From positions 318,294,361 through 318,358,360 of the forward strand of contig JASDDO010000006.1 in NCBI GenBank assembly GCA_030015575.1: a stretch of DNA of 64,000 nt, written 5' to 3'. Both the position numbers and the translations under genes were made by a program. Shown piece after piece: positions 45,636 through 58,320 of this stretch (positions are counted from its first letter, which is position 1; each line of letters opens with the position of its first letter). The DNA comes from Agapanthus africanus. Its lineage: Eukaryota; Streptophyta; Magnoliopsida; Asparagales; Amaryllidaceae. The notes beneath the pieces were generated by a model. It did no database searches. It saw only the letters and a program-made list of their open reading frames with translations, and was not told the origin of the DNA.

Positions 45636-46383
45636 GGTTGAGGATGAGGGTGTCGGGTTTCGGAGATCCGGCTAGGGTGCAGGCGAGGCTAGGGCAACGA
45701 GGTGTGCAGTGTCGGGTTCTAGGGTTGCAGCGAGGTCGGGTGTCGTCGGAGAAAGAAGAGAGGAGAAAGAAGAGAAGGTGGAGGTGGTGGTGACGTGGTG
45801 AGGTCAACGAGGTGATCGGCGGCGAGGTGTTGCGACGAGGGTTGCAAGTACGGGTTCTTGCAGTGGTCGGGGTTAGGTTGCAGGGAAAAGAGGCTCGGGT
45901 TCTTTGGGAGAAGGAGGGAGGAGAGAGGGAGGAGAAGGTGTCGAAGAGGGTGTGGAGACGACGATGAGGTCGGAGCTCCGATGACGTGAGGGTGCAGGTG
46001 ACAGGCGTCGGGTTCTTGGGTTGTGCAGGGGTTGGAGCTTCGTCGGGGTAAGAAGAGAGAGGAGGAAGGAGAGAAAGAGATGAGAACGAGGTGACGAGAA
46101 GGGAAGGGCGACGAAGGCGAGATGAGGGCGGCGACGAGGTCGGGTTCTTGGGTTCGTCGTGGTGTTTGCAGGGGAGAAGAAAGAGAGGGATGTGAGGAGG
46201 TGGTCGACGAGAGGAGGATGTGAAGTCGAGGGTGGAGGCAGCGATGGCGAGGTGCTGGCATGGGTAGGGTTAGGGTTTCGTGAGGTGACGCGGCGGGAAT
46301 GAGAACGAAGAAGAAGAGAGGGAGAAGAAACGTGGGTTTTAAAGGTTTATCCAAAAAAATAAAAGAATATATAAGTATATATA
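45636..46383. other. Purine-rich part of LTR-like remnant
   Basis: A strongly strand-biased stretch (G and A on +). The minus-strand reading at 46396-45719 is 225 codons long but is made almost only of Ser, Pro, Leu, His and Arg with no domain. The open frame is best explained by base composition. Similar purine-rich DNA occurs in the Tekay-like LTR at 39830-39990, so this is likely the leader part of another such LTR. Confidence 0.45.
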
Positions 46384-49196
46384 TGTCATGACCCAAAGTT
46401 TGGATGTGGCCGGCACTTAGATTGTATAATATCTAAAGATATTTACACAACCCAAGTAAGCTGAAAAACCAAGATCAAATCCTTTTTGTGGAATTTTTAT
46501 AAAAGTTTAGTTTATAAGTAAAAATCACAGTTTTATGTAATTAAGATCTTAACAGTAACTTACCGGTAAATTCATAATAAAAACAATTATAAATTGTTAA
46601 ATTTGGTTGCATCCCTAGTTGGGATCAACAATATCAACAGCGGAAATAAATACTCAGTATATAGGATATCAATAAGAATCCCAGACATAAATAAAAGAAA
46701 TATCTTCTAACATAACAACGATCCCACCTGTCAAATAATATACATATACCCATCTCTCATTCTAAGTCATAATACAAAATCTGACAGAGATTTTCTAGAT
46801 CCAAAATACAATACCAAAAGAGAAGATTACTACATATGTAACCCACCTATCAAAAGATGCGATAAACGCTGAAAAAGTGGATCTGCACAGCTGCTAACCG
46901 TCCACTCTACTCCTGTAAGGAACTGTGGCACAACGGGGGTGAGTTGCCAACTCAGTGAATAAAACTAACATATAACGGCTGATAATGTAAATATGACGAA
47001 CTATCACTAACTGCAATAAAGTTAATTATAATGCACGATACATGTGGAAAACATGAATCCGTACTACCAATCACATAACCAAAACTGAAATCTCATCATT
47101 TATTTCCAAATAAAGTTCATCTTTCCGTGTCCATCATCGACACAAATTTTCCATTCTCTCAGGCATCGTTCCACGAACGATCCTGTAATCGATAACACCG
47201 GTCGATATCACATAAATATCCACCGTATTTCACAACTATCTCCGGTATCGAGTATTCTCGCTAGGCTCCCCCGCCCCAAATGCGGCTATCCTGTCCCTCG
47301 GTCTCGACCGGGTTCACCATGTATCCAACTGTAAATCTCCCCCACTCAGTCTGGATAACGTATACATTCGCGACCGTATAGCTCCCTCACTCGGTCCGGA
47401 ATAAAATCAAATCATAAAAACTACATCTCATGGTGGACATCTCACATCATTATGGAATTCACTGACTTTATGCAATAGTATAGGAAAATCCAAAACCATA
47501 TATCCTCAATAATACAATTTCTTCTCATATCAACATCGAACATTTAAATACGAAACATGATGTCATTTATGCAACGTCCCACTGTTAGTAACGTTTAAGG
47601 TATGATAGAATCATATTTAACAGGGCAATTATTAAGTGTAAAAGTGACGTGTTAATATAGACGAGGTGTGGTGTAACAGGTAAATATGTGTAAGTGCGGC
47701 ATAACTCGTCGATAATGGTGCGGTGTTCTAACAACTATTAACATGGCGATGTCTATTTATATGTATGTGGATGCATATGATCAAATTAACATACAAAAGT
47801 CTAATTTTTATTTAAACAAAACTACGGACGTATCACGCCATCTTTACAAGATCCCCCGGTAGATGTTTAGTCTACTCACCGGAAATACGTCGTAACTACT
47901 CAGGAATCGCCAATCCTTTTCCTTTCATTGCGGCCTCCGAAGTCCCCGCACTCAAATCTAACATTTAATTAACTTGTATAAGAAAACGGCTACATTCCGA
48001 TACGGCAAAAAAATCAAGAAAACACAAGTTGTACGTGCTAATTATATTACGTACGACTATTGCAAACGATCTAACACTTAACCTTACTGAAATTTAACCC
48101 AACGCTGCATCGCGACTGAAAACAGAACGCGTTACGTTTTACCCGTATCGTATGTTAGAATTTTGATCTCTTTTCCGATATTAGTTCCCAGATTTTATAT
48201 ACAGTTAAACTAATTTGATTAAACAATACCAAAATAACCAAACACCTACACAGAGACCTACCCAAAAAACCAAAACACCAAACCTCTTCAAAAATCCGGC
48301 GACGCCGGAATTCTATTGTTGGTCGCCGGCCAAATTCCGAGCCCCTGGGTTCGTGCTCCTATGGTTTGTTCTAGGTCCAACATACAATATTTTAGCACTG
48401 TTTGGTTAAGTTGATGTTTACCTAAACTATAGCAGATTACTACAGCGTTCAGTTTTGCCTAAAATACGATATTATGGATATATGATTTCCTAAATTTTAC
48501 CAATTTCAGAACAAAATCTACTGAATTAAGAATTTTACATACTAAGGATGGGTGAATAGCTTCCTCCAAGACACATAAATCCTTAGCTCCTAGCTTGATG
48601 GTGAGGAAATTCTAGACTTAGCTCTTTTCTTCTCCTTTCTCTTGTTCTTCTTTGTTTTGTTTTGATTTTCTTTTTCTTTCTTTTAGATTTTTTAGATTTT
48701 AATGTAGCTACTGATCTGAACATAAGATATATATGAGGAAAAGGGAAGGGTGAGGTGTAGGAGGAGGTGTCAAAAACCAAAGGGCGCCATCTTCATGCAA
48801 GGAGGAGGTGTAGTGTGTGTGTGCATGCAAGAAGGATGTGGCAATGAATTTTCTTTTCCAAATTGATTTATCTTTTGATAAAATTTCTGAACAAAACCTC
48901 TTTTAATCTCTTTTCTACTTACTCCCTTAAAAGTTCCAATTTGCACAATTTCCTAAACTTTACATAAACACCCCGCACTACCTATGCTATTTGCATAACA
49001 CTATTTTAATTAAAATGAAGCTAAATTTCTCATTAAAACCCTATAATTTATTTATGTTACATATTAAAATTTTAATTTAATTTGTTTTACATACTACTTA
49101 TGACAATGTCTTATTTGGTTTTAATAACTTTTAAATTTAAAATTTTATTATTTAATTAATTAAATTTATTTATTTCTAAATTTTTAGAATGTTACA
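46384..49196 (-). repeat. 3' LTR of the Tekay-like element
   Basis: On + it starts TGTCATGACCCAAAGTTTGG and ends GAATGTTACA, 2813 bp. The start is nearly the same as that at 52449 (TGTCACGACCCGAAAATTTC), each followed by a GTGGCCGGCACTTA or GTGACCGGCACTTA block. Both LTRs also share GAGTTGCCAACTC. Directly after it, the + strand reads ATATTCCCCCCTTAAG, the complement of a polypurine tract, which proves minus orientation. Confidence 0.85.
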
Positions 49197-49361
49197 ATAT
49201 TCCCCCCTTAAGAAAATTCGGTCCCCGAATTTAAACTTAACCAGACGTACCTTCGAAAAGCTGTGGAAATTTCTTTCGCATTGCATCCTCGGTCTCCCAA
49301 GTGATCTTCTCGTGATTCTTTCCTTACCAAAGAACCTTTACAGATGGAAGTACCCTTGATC

Positions 49362-50072
49362 TCAGTTTCTTGCCTGTCGGTCTAGAATAGCTACAGGCTG
49401 CACTGTGTAGGATAAATCCGGCTCAAGCTGTAAGGTCTGATGCTGGATCGCGTGAGAAGGATCATGAAGATACCTGTGAAGCATCGATACGTGAAACACT
49501 GGATGCACATCGGGAAAACTCGGTGGAAGTGCTAAACGATAAGCTACAGCACCCACTCTCTCCAGAATCTCGTAAGGTCCGACATATCTGGGGCTGAGCT
49601 TCCCCTTTTTCCCGAAACGCATCACACCTTTCATCGGAGACACACGAAGGAACACGATCTCCCACATCAAACTCGAGTCTACGACGTCGTCGATCTGCAT
49701 ATGATTTCTGTCTGCACTGGGCCGCTCTCATTCTGTCTCGTATCAGCTGAATCTTTTTCGTAGTCTCCTGTACTATGTGCGGTCCCAAAATGCTACTCTC
49801 GCTCAGTTCCGTCCAGCAAACGGGTGATCGACATTTCCTCCCATACAAAGCTTCAAAGGGTGCCATCTGGATCGTCTCCTGAAAACTATTGTTGTACGAG
49901 AATTCTATCAAAGGTAAGTGACGATCCCAACTACTACCAAAATCAAGGCTGCAAGCTCGATGCATATCTTCTAGCGTCCGAATGGTTCGCTCTGACTGAC
50001 CATCTGTCTGTGGGTGGAAACCGTGCTAAAACTCAATCGGGTTTCAAACATGCGGGTCGGGTCAGATACTAA
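49362..50072 (-). pseudogene. Tekay-like integrase C-terminal remnant
   Basis: The minus-strand frame 49965-49462 shows the end of the integrase core (HLPLIEFSYNNSFQETI, MAPFEALYGRKCRSP). After a frameshift near 49640 the frame 49700-49362 shows the GPY/F-type end ([37 protein letters not shown]). Both are typical of chromovirus Gypsy elements. Just upstream, minus-strand DNA still reads as the QTDGQSERTI-type block with substitutions. No chromodomain was recognised. The frameshift and missing upstream domains make it dead. Confidence 0.82.
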
Positions 50073-50091
50073 GCACAGATACCAAAACACT

Positions 50092-50187
50092 ATCTACACC
50101 CAAAAACGAATAAAGTCAAGAAATAGCCATAAAATAAATAAAATAATCAAACGAACATGGTATGACTGAACTAGGGTGTTACATCTT
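50092..50187 (-). repeat. Short LTR remnant at right border of compound insertion
   Basis: Minus-strand start TGTAACACCCTAGTTCAG (50187 leftward) looks like the 5' end of a Gypsy LTR, but only about 95 bases remain before the PBS-like site. Tat gag resumes immediately at 50188 (TCTTAGC on +). A matching TCTTA on the far left border was not found. Confidence 0.5.
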
Positions 50188-52350
50188 AGCACCGGCTTTC
50201 GAGACGGTTGGTTTTCGATTCGCTTGCCTTTCGCTTGTCTTTATTGTCGGACGAATTGAAGACGTTGGTATTGCTGGAATTTCCGCTTTTACGGTTGTCG
50301 TCCCTTTTGATCTTCCAAGACTTGTCATCTTGAGAGTCCGGGATAGACTCTTACTTTGAGCGTTCCAACATTTGTACTCTCTTGGTCAGCTCTTGAAAAA
50401 TCTTGATGCCTGCTGTACATAAGAATGGGACCATCCAATTGCTGAGGTTCCCAATGAGAAGGCTGATATACTAATCCTGTTCTAGCGGTGGTTCGCACTT
50501 GACCGTGAGATTACGCCATCGGGCAATAACGTCCGTGTTGCTTTCGTTCTTTCCCGGCTTTGTCCTCACAAGGTCGGCAATGGATATCTTATCATTGACG
50601 CTCATGAACCTTTGTCGAAATAGAGACTCCATTTGGGCAAAAGAGATGACGGACCCGTCCAGTATATTCGCGTACCAGTCGAAAGCGACACTAGTCAGGC
50701 CGTTACAAACTGATGAAGAAGGAGCGCATTATTGCCCCCTGTATTTCTGCACGACACTTTAAAGTGGGCGACGTGCTGATTTGCGTTTCCCGTCCCGTCA
50801 AATCTTCCAAACTTAGGAATGACGTAGCCGCTCGGGAACTCGATCAGATCGTACTGTGCGGGATATGGCTGCTTATACTGCCAATTTCTTTCTGAGTTCC
50901 AGCTTCGGCCACTAATGTTTTAACCTTGCTGGTGACCAAATCCATTATCCGATCTTGTGTTGGCGAGATAGTGCTATTCGGGGCCAAGGCGTCCCAGAAG
51001 CAGAATGTGACCGGTTTTCGTGCGGCTTACCCAATCTTGGACCTAAGGGGACAAGCATCGGTTGCTTTGGGTTGTCATCACCCGGCTCATGAGTAGAGAC
51101 ATGTGCTTGATTGGAAGGCGCCCAAGCAATTTGAGTCGTGAGCTGCATCACAACATTCGTCAGGTCATCAATTTTTGAATAGAGCTTGGCCATCTCTTTA
51201 TCTTTACTCCTGAGCTATTTTCGAAACTCTTGAAGCAGCTCTTGCTCTACGGTCCTGGGGCGGAAAGTCGGCTCTTCTTCGCTGTCCGATCTTGATTCCA
51301 CATGGACCGAGGGGTCCTTCTGCCTATCGGCCTCATCGAGAGGGTTTTCATCGTCCAGCGGAGGTGGCTGATCTTGGGAAACGGCAACCACATTCAAGCT
51401 AGAGTGGGTTTGGGATATGGTGGCTCCATCCTTGCTTTTGCTGCGAAGATTGTCACTGGGACGCATGCCCGCTATATAGACCGTGTGGATAACATATCCG
51501 GCTGTCTTTTCACCCTTGACAGCTGATTTTGCGGACTGATATCGTGGCCCTTCTTTTTCGGTAACAGGTACTCGATTGAAGGCGGCTAGCCTAACCGGTT
51601 CTTGAATGGTGCTGGCGCTTCTTTTCTGGATTTGCCCCGCTGCTTTCGCGCGGCACAGAACGCCTGATATACTCTTGAAGAGACGGTGTCATGCTTTCTC
51701 TGTTGGGGCTGGGACACGTCTCTTTGTAGCATCGTTCGGACTGATGTCTTCTTGATTCTAGCGGTCATGGCATTTTTCTGAACCTATTTCTGAGGTTCGA
51801 AAGAATTGCTGACTTTTACGGCCGACCCAGTCGTCGTCACGGGGTAACTATGCTCTTAGAACCTTACAAGATTCCACTTGGCCGGAGTCCTGGTCCTCTT
51901 GTTGGCTCGATATCTGAGCCGCTTCTGTTTTGAGCACTTGGCATGCTTCAGCTCTTCGGGAAGCCGCTGTAGACTGAACGATGGAGAGCTCAAAGAAGAC
52001 GCCTGCTTGCGCGATTGTCAAGGGCACCATCCGAGCTTGCTGGAAATGCTTTGTGGCTCCATTGGTGATGACGGGCTTGCCCCTACATACTTGCATATGG
52101 GGTGGGATGCTTTGGCGACCACAACGTTCGGCCTCCTGCCTCTTGAGGTCGGTTTGGCCGCATGGTTTGCCGTGACCTCCGCCAGATGAGCGCTTCCGGC
52201 AGGGTAGATGATAATGGAACCAAATTGACAGGGTGACTCCTCCCATTGCCGGCTGAGACTTGCAGGGAGAACCACATGGGCATTGATCTTGACCACGTAC
52301 TGGATCGGTGTCGTGTAGGAAGCTGAATTCATCTTAGAAGACATCATCGT
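50188..52350 (-). pseudogene. Tat gag remnant
   Basis: Minus-strand blocks in changing frames. The capsid-like part lies at about 50920-50360 (FPSGYVIPKF, FHFAQMESLFRQRF-like reading, then ARWRNLTVKCEPPLE). The linker lies at 51193-50945 (MAKLYSKIDDLTNVVMQLTT) and a Ser/Asp-rich part at 51466-51215. A basic part is at 51768-51586 (MTARIKKTSVRTMLQRDVSQ) and the N-terminal side at 52347-52018. Frame changes and stops at many points show decay. The region ends where the next LTR begins at 52449. Confidence 0.7.
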
Positions 52351-52448
52351 TGAAAGTTGATTGATGCACGGAAAAACGTTATTTCAGTACAAACATCGGT
52401 ATATATGTTAAATGAGTTCGCATGAACACTTGACCTGAGATATGGGAG

Positions 52449-55400
52449 TGTCACGACCCGAAAATTTCGTTCGTGACCGGCACTTAAATCACGCAATGTC
52501 TAAAAGCGTAACGTAAATTAAGCCGAAGCCCAGAAATCTAAACTTTTTAAAGAAAATAAAAGAGATAAAGTTTTGAAATAAAGGTATGATGAAATCAATT
52601 GTTTTCTTAAATGCATGGATAATGGAACATGAAAATGCAAGTGGATTTTATTAGTTGAAAAACATGTTTCGTCTTTTAAAAATTTTGGACAGCACCTCCC
52701 TTGTATATTTTGATCCAAAACCACATATACATAATAATATAAAATACATCCCCAAGCAGGAGCTAGCTCTTCGCCAATCGGCGGAATCACAACCACGCAA
52801 GTCATAATATAAGTATACGACGTCCAACGGCGAAGATCAACATAAAAGATAATGAATAAAGCAAGATATCAATCCACCAAGCGAACATATGGCCCATCGC
52901 TCTAAGTCTCGCAACCACAAGTCTTTCTAAGTCTTACTACTTATACAATTACTAGTTTCTGATTGATTGAGTTAACTGTATACAACAAGAATAATAATAC
53001 AAGAGTGCCCACGATCCCATATGTCCCATCTACCAAAGAAAATCACCCGAAAACAAGCTTTGTGCCAGCGATACCACTACTGATCTATACGGTCAAACCT
53101 GTAAGAACTATGACAAAACGGGAATGAGTTGCCAACTCGTGAGTAAAAAATATCAGCAGGTAGAAATCGAATAAAACGACTCCTAGGTCAATTATATCAT
53201 AAAGGTAATACTATGATATCTAGGGTGACCGTATCTGCATATCTGCCAACAATATAATCAATGTCAGTAAGCATGTGGATAACATCTACGTGTCCATCGA
53301 CACAACAATATCATGCATGTAAATATCATGAAAGTATATGCATGTAAATATGAGAATATCAACTAACGTGTGTCCATCAACGACACATCAAAATCATGAA
53401 ACCTGAGTGCCCAGCATCGACACTCGAAACATCATGAAACCCGTGTCCAGCATCGACACGTAAATCCTCGTATCTCAGACGCTGCATCCTCAGATCGGCC
53501 CTCAGGCGCCGCATACTCTGGTCGGCCCTCATATCCATTTCACGACTCCGGTCGGTATCCTCCGGATAACCGCCGAGTCCATCGGTAGGTAGTGCTCCCC
53601 TGCCAGGGTCACCGCCTAACTATACGAGTCTTCTTGCCCCGGGATACCTCACTGGTCTACCATGTACCCGCAGACGGTGCGTACCGCTCTTCGAATCGGG
53701 TTTCACATACCAATCTCAGAATCGAGAAAACACATGGTGGATGTCTCAAAATATTATATCAAGAGAAACTGGGTTTTTAAAACAATACATGATTTTCTTT
53801 GAAATATAACCACGGTTCTCAAATCCAGAATCTCATGAAAACAGCATCTCAATGCGTAATATCATAAAGCATGATATATGCATACATAGAACAGAAATGC
53901 GAGCATATCAAGTATATCATGCGGCATGATACGGTGATATGAACATAGCAAGTGTATCATGCAACATAGCATAATGATGTGAGCTTAGCAATATATCATA
54001 GTATGATATAACAATTCTACTGGATAAGTGACATAGCAATTATCGATGATGAAAGTGTGTGAGCCAGCAATCTGTGTAAGTATAACATACGCATCATCGA
54101 TAATTGTGTAGATGTACTAGCACTGGTATATGTAATGCAATGAGAATATCCTGTACGTAACAAAAAGTAAATCGTGAGCGAAATGCTATAAGGTATACGT
54201 ATCTATAATATATCCGAGTTGATGAATTTATCAATCGGCAATCCAGCCTCACAACATCATGTACGGTATAATCTATCGTACGGCATCATCTAGTCAAGGG
54301 TATGGATCAATCATCAGATAAAGCTCACCACGTACGGTAATCTATCGTACGGCGGCATTATACAATTAGGGATTTTATCAACATATCCAACAATGAGGGT
54401 ACGGATCTAAAGTCTCGTATGACATATCACTCATTATCCACATAATCACATATATATATCTATATCTCAGGTCACATCCATATCAATCTCATATCAGGGG
54501 ACCGATAAAGGTATCAATTATCTCATATCGACTCGCATCTGTATAACGACATATCAACCAAATCATCATATCTCATCGTATACTCTTTTCATCACATCAA
54601 TCTCTCACATCAAGTTATTTTATTAACCTCATAACAAGCCACTAAAATCTCATACTTACTCTCTTGCAACTATGCATACATATCGTGATTCACATTCACG
54701 TTTCATATCCATACATATCAATTCGAGACATCTTTTCTATCATATCATTTCACACTAAAACCATTAACTATAACTTAGGTCGTGGCATATCTTGCCTCCT
54801 ACTAATTTCTTCACCATATATCCATAAGTTTCTAACACGGTTTCTCTAACCATATTCTATATATCGGTTTCCATTTATAATTTGCGGGGTGCTATACGCC
54901 ATCCACCCGACTTTCCCCGTAGATATAAATCCACTCATCTGCGGAACTCCTTGTTCAGCCGAAGTCGATATGCTTCGTCGTCTCGGAATCCACGTGAAGG
55001 TACCTATAATAAATACACTGTCGCTATTAAAATCAAGTCCGGAAAACCGATACGGCACACGGTGCGCTCATAGGTTAGAACCTATAGCCTACGCATGCAA
55101 AAACAAGCAAACAACTCTCGTCGTTGATGTACAAACATCTAACGACCCAATACAATATTAAATACCAAATCCCAATTTCATAAATCACAAATACCAAATT
55201 CAGCAACTCAGGAAATCACTCCCAGATTTTAGCTCAGGTTAATTGGGACTAAACTAGCAAGTATAGGGGATAGTTTATAGGGGTTAGGAGCTACAGCCAA
55301 AAACTCAACCCCAGAACCTATCAAAAATCCGGCGACAACACCTGAAATTCCTAGCTCGCCGGCCTAGGTAGGAGGAAACAGGCTCGTATTTTGGTGGTGG

Positions 55401-56116
55401 TCTTCTGGTCGCGTATTTAGGTTACTGGACTTACTAGATTTTCTTTAAACTACCCCAGACAGCTCCAGATTCCCTGTAAGCTATCAAACATCACAAAACC
55501 GACATAGGGAAGTTTCTAAGTTCGTATTTTGGGTTCTATTCTCTGTTTTTGGCCATGCAATCCACGCTAAAGTCTTGTAACAGCCACTACACATCACCAC
55601 AACACCACTCAAACCCTAATCCTCATTTAGAAAATTTCTAAGATCATAATCCATACTTAATCACATTCTAAACTAAACTAGAATACACTAAACATAATAA
55701 CTTAGTTAGGGTCTAGAATTATACCTCATTTGGCAACTCAAGAATTTTCTTGAGTTGCTCAAAGTCTTCAAAATCCTACTTTGATTGGTCAAATGGGTTT
55801 GTAGAGAGGCGGGGATCACTTTTAATGAAGGAAGTATAGGGTTTTGGTGAAGAAATTGGGATGAACCATGAGGTTAGAACTGAGGGGGAGCTTGAAGAAG
55901 GAGCTTGAAGAAAATAATGGGGAGGGGAAAATGAAGACAACTCCTTTTCTCTTTCTCTCTCTTATCCTCACTCTCCTCAATTATTCATGCCATGTCATAC
56001 TCTCTCTTGCTCACTCCTATTATTCTATTCTATTACCTTTTCTCTTTTATCTTTTCCCACAATAAACACATAATACCACTAAACAAATACAAATGAAACA
56101 TGTAACAAAAGGCAAC
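52449..56116 (-). mobile_element. Third Tekay-like LTR, cut by Copia element
   Basis: It begins TGTCACGACCCGAAAATTTC and is related to the LTR at 46384 through the first 100 bases and the GAGTTGCCAACTC and GTGTCCATC-CGACAC blocks. About 3.7 kb are present and no polyprotein is seen. The right end is not reached because a Copia element enters at 56117, so the remainder should follow that element beyond 64000. It contains GTGTCCAGCATCGACACG repeats (53270-53465), a GC-rich pyrimidine patch (53470-53700) and repeated ATCTATCGTACGGC (54265-54360). Confidence 0.65.
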
Positions 56117-58303
56117 TGTTAGTGATATGTGTGCCCTAGAGGCCATTACTGTACATACGATGTATATTGTAGTGGATGCTTGGACATATATATGGAGAAC
56201 TTTCTTGCTCGACATGATAGTATGCTATCTGGTTGCTCTTTATTTTAACATGTACACTTATTGTCTCTATATTACATGTTGATAAGGCCCTTAAGATGAG
56301 TACTTGACTACCAGGACTATGATGCAGATCATATTAGTGGGGACATTGTAGTCGCTAAGTACATCCTTCAAATGTTCCTAGTCGTAGGTGTATCGAGACA
56401 GGGCATCGATATACCAGTGTAGACTAGCGTATAGCTTCTCGACCCATGTAGATGGGCGATAGATGATCCCATATCCATTGGTGTTTGACATCAGAGATAG
56501 TATACGGGTGCTCAGTGGAGACTGGGTACACTGGACGGACTCGCCGAGAACTCCCAGATGGTATTATACCTCACGTCAGATGGCAGTTCTCTGATGACAC
56601 TGGTACATGTTAGTCTGTAGACCCGAGATCGTCATAGAGTCTTGTGTGATTCCCACTGTGCTTTGATTTCCACCTTACCACGTTCAAGAGAACGTGCAAA
56701 ACGGTGGCTTTTGGGTACAGCCCCGAGTCACATGGAGGCAATGAGCGATAGGAGGGGTTTCGTCATTCCCCGTATTGGGAGTTGATGTTGCGCTGTGCTC
56801 GATTGGCTATAACAGGAAGTCCTTGGCCAAGGCTGCTTCAGAGATATACTGGTAAGTGTTATCAGTAATTTCTCGACCCGTTATGAGCCTCATATCGACA
56901 CGACTTATCGAGTTACTGGGGTCTGACGTTTACCACCCCTAGACGAGATATGCGACATATCAGACGAAGAGACCGGAATGTACGGTAGTGTTACTGATTG
57001 GATTCACAGGAGTGTGATGAGGCTTGCTTGTTGATCTTCTGATCGCTCAATACCCGGGTGGCCGTTACGTTTAGCAGACCGCTTGCGGCTTGTGGGTGTT
57101 TGATATGATCATCACCTAGTGCCGGCGTATTGACGAGTCTTTAGAGTCCTACACAGGGGTTTCCTGGCTCAAGCGAAACGGAGTAGGAGTGCATATGTGA
57201 TATGTGCGGGACCGAGAATGATACGATATGAGATACTGCATTCTATTCTCGCGATGTGTGACATGAAAGGTTATATATGATATAACCGGGTTATCGGATC
57301 AAGTGTTGATTTGATAAGATGTTACATTATGATATTAGTCGGATATATGTGATATAGCCGGATTATTAAATCAAGAGTTGATTTAATAATTTAATGTATA
57401 ATTATATATTTGATATATTATATTATATTAACTAGTATTAGCTCACTTATGATTTCTTTTCTCACTTTGGATACATTGATGTATATGTGATATATGTTAA
57501 ATGTATCATGCTATGTTACATATGCAACTAGGGTTAATGAGGGTTAAACCATGCTAGGGTTAAGATTAGGGTTTGTATTTATCATTAAGTTATTCAAATA
57601 ATGTGGATAATTGTCATGAAAGATATTTGATGAAAGCTTGTAGAAGCTTCAAGTCTTTGACTTTATCCACTCTTTTTGTCGAGCTTAAGATATTTTTGAC
57701 CTAACCATTAACCATATCATATTGTTAACTCTCTACAAGGGTTAAGCATGACATGCTTAACCCTTGGTTGCATTATTAACCTCACTAATAATTCATTTTG
57801 ATGAGTTATGTTCTTCATCTTCTTTTTCCTCCAAGCTTACTAGCTTCAACGGAGTTGTGAGAAAATGAGTGAGAAGATGATTTCTAATGTGAGCAAACTT
57901 CCTACTTCATCATTCTCTACTACTTGCCATTTAGTAGAAAGTGTTCTCTTCACAAAGTTCTTTACCTAGTGAAGAAATAGCTTGGGTTTGTGTCTCCCCG
58001 ACGTAGATCATCTTCGACCTCGAAGTCATCGAAGCAAGCATGTTCGTTTCTTCGTGGTGCCTCTCTAGAGTCCGGAGTTTACGACCGCAGCGAAGGACAC
58101 TTCTACACGGAGCTATTGAAGTGAAGGACCGGTCTACAAAGGTAGTATTCCTTGCTCACTTCCAATTGCAAAGTGTTTGCATATTACTTTCCGTAGATTT
58201 CTAGTATACGATTCTTGTTTAGGGTTAGCTAAAACGGTAAAATTTTGAATTTGGCATAGACGATGCCTCCCGAAATCTTGCTGCCGTCTTGGGTAACCCT
58301 TCA
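56117..58303 (+). repeat. 5' LTR of the Copia element
   Basis: It starts TGTTAGTGATATGTGTGCCC and ends ACCCTTCA, 2187 bp. It aligns with the solo LTRs at 13536 and 43528 over most of its length (TAGAGGCCATTA, GATAGTATGCTATCTGGTT, CTTGACTACCAG, CACATGGAGGCAATGAGCGA). The GGATTATTAAATCAAGAGTT-type block also occurs near 14680 in copy 1. Confidence 0.9.
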
Positions 58304-58304
58304 G

Positions 58305-58320
58305 TGGTATCAGAGCCATG
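58305..58320 (+). promoter_or_regulatory. Primer binding site of the Copia element
   Basis: TGGTATCAGAGCCATG lies one base after the LTR end. It is complementary to the 3' end of initiator tRNA-Met, the usual primer for plant Copia elements. Confidence 0.93.

Larger units (their letters stand above)
46384..50091 (-). mobile_element. Truncated Tekay-like Gypsy element
   Basis: On the minus strand, from left: 3' LTR 46384-49196, polypurine tract, integrase C-terminal half (50072-49362), then an abrupt end. Next to the break, minus-strand TTGGTATCTGTGCTTAG at about 50077-50093 resembles a primer binding site (TGGTATCAGAGC). The rest of the element (gag, protease, RT, RNase H) is missing, so an internal deletion has joined leader to integrase. 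It is part of the compound insertion in the Tat element. Confidence 0.65.
30831..52448 (-). mobile_element. Tat-lineage Gypsy retrotransposon, decayed and split by insertions
   Basis: Element on the minus strand inserted in THOC6 intron 9. The left flank TTTAT (30826-30830) would be its target site. Order from right to left is gag (52350-50188), insertion, C-terminal gag and protease (42076-40670), solo-LTR insertion, then RT, RNase H, a second (archaeal-type) RNase H and integrase (37790-33300), an untranslated repeat region, and the 3' LTR (32137-30831). The double RNase H and the long untranslated region before the 3' LTR mark the Tat clade (Retand/Ogre relatives). Many stops and frameshifts make it non-functional. 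The 5' LTR is not in the window and should lie beyond 64000. Confidence 0.85.

Noticed and set aside
45719-46396. 225-codon minus-strand open frame
   Set aside because: The translation is Ser/Pro/Leu/His-rich low complexity with no domain, on a strongly purine-biased stretch inside an LTR-like remnant. The openness follows from base composition.
42077-50187. One single Gypsy element with both LTRs filling this interval
   Set aside because: The left border does not show a TSD matching TCTTA at the right border, and the LTR-like ends at 46384, 49196 and 50187 differ in sequence. A compound of at least two elements fits better.
51878-52189. 103-codon + strand frame
   Set aside because: Antisense shadow of the Tat gag remnant.
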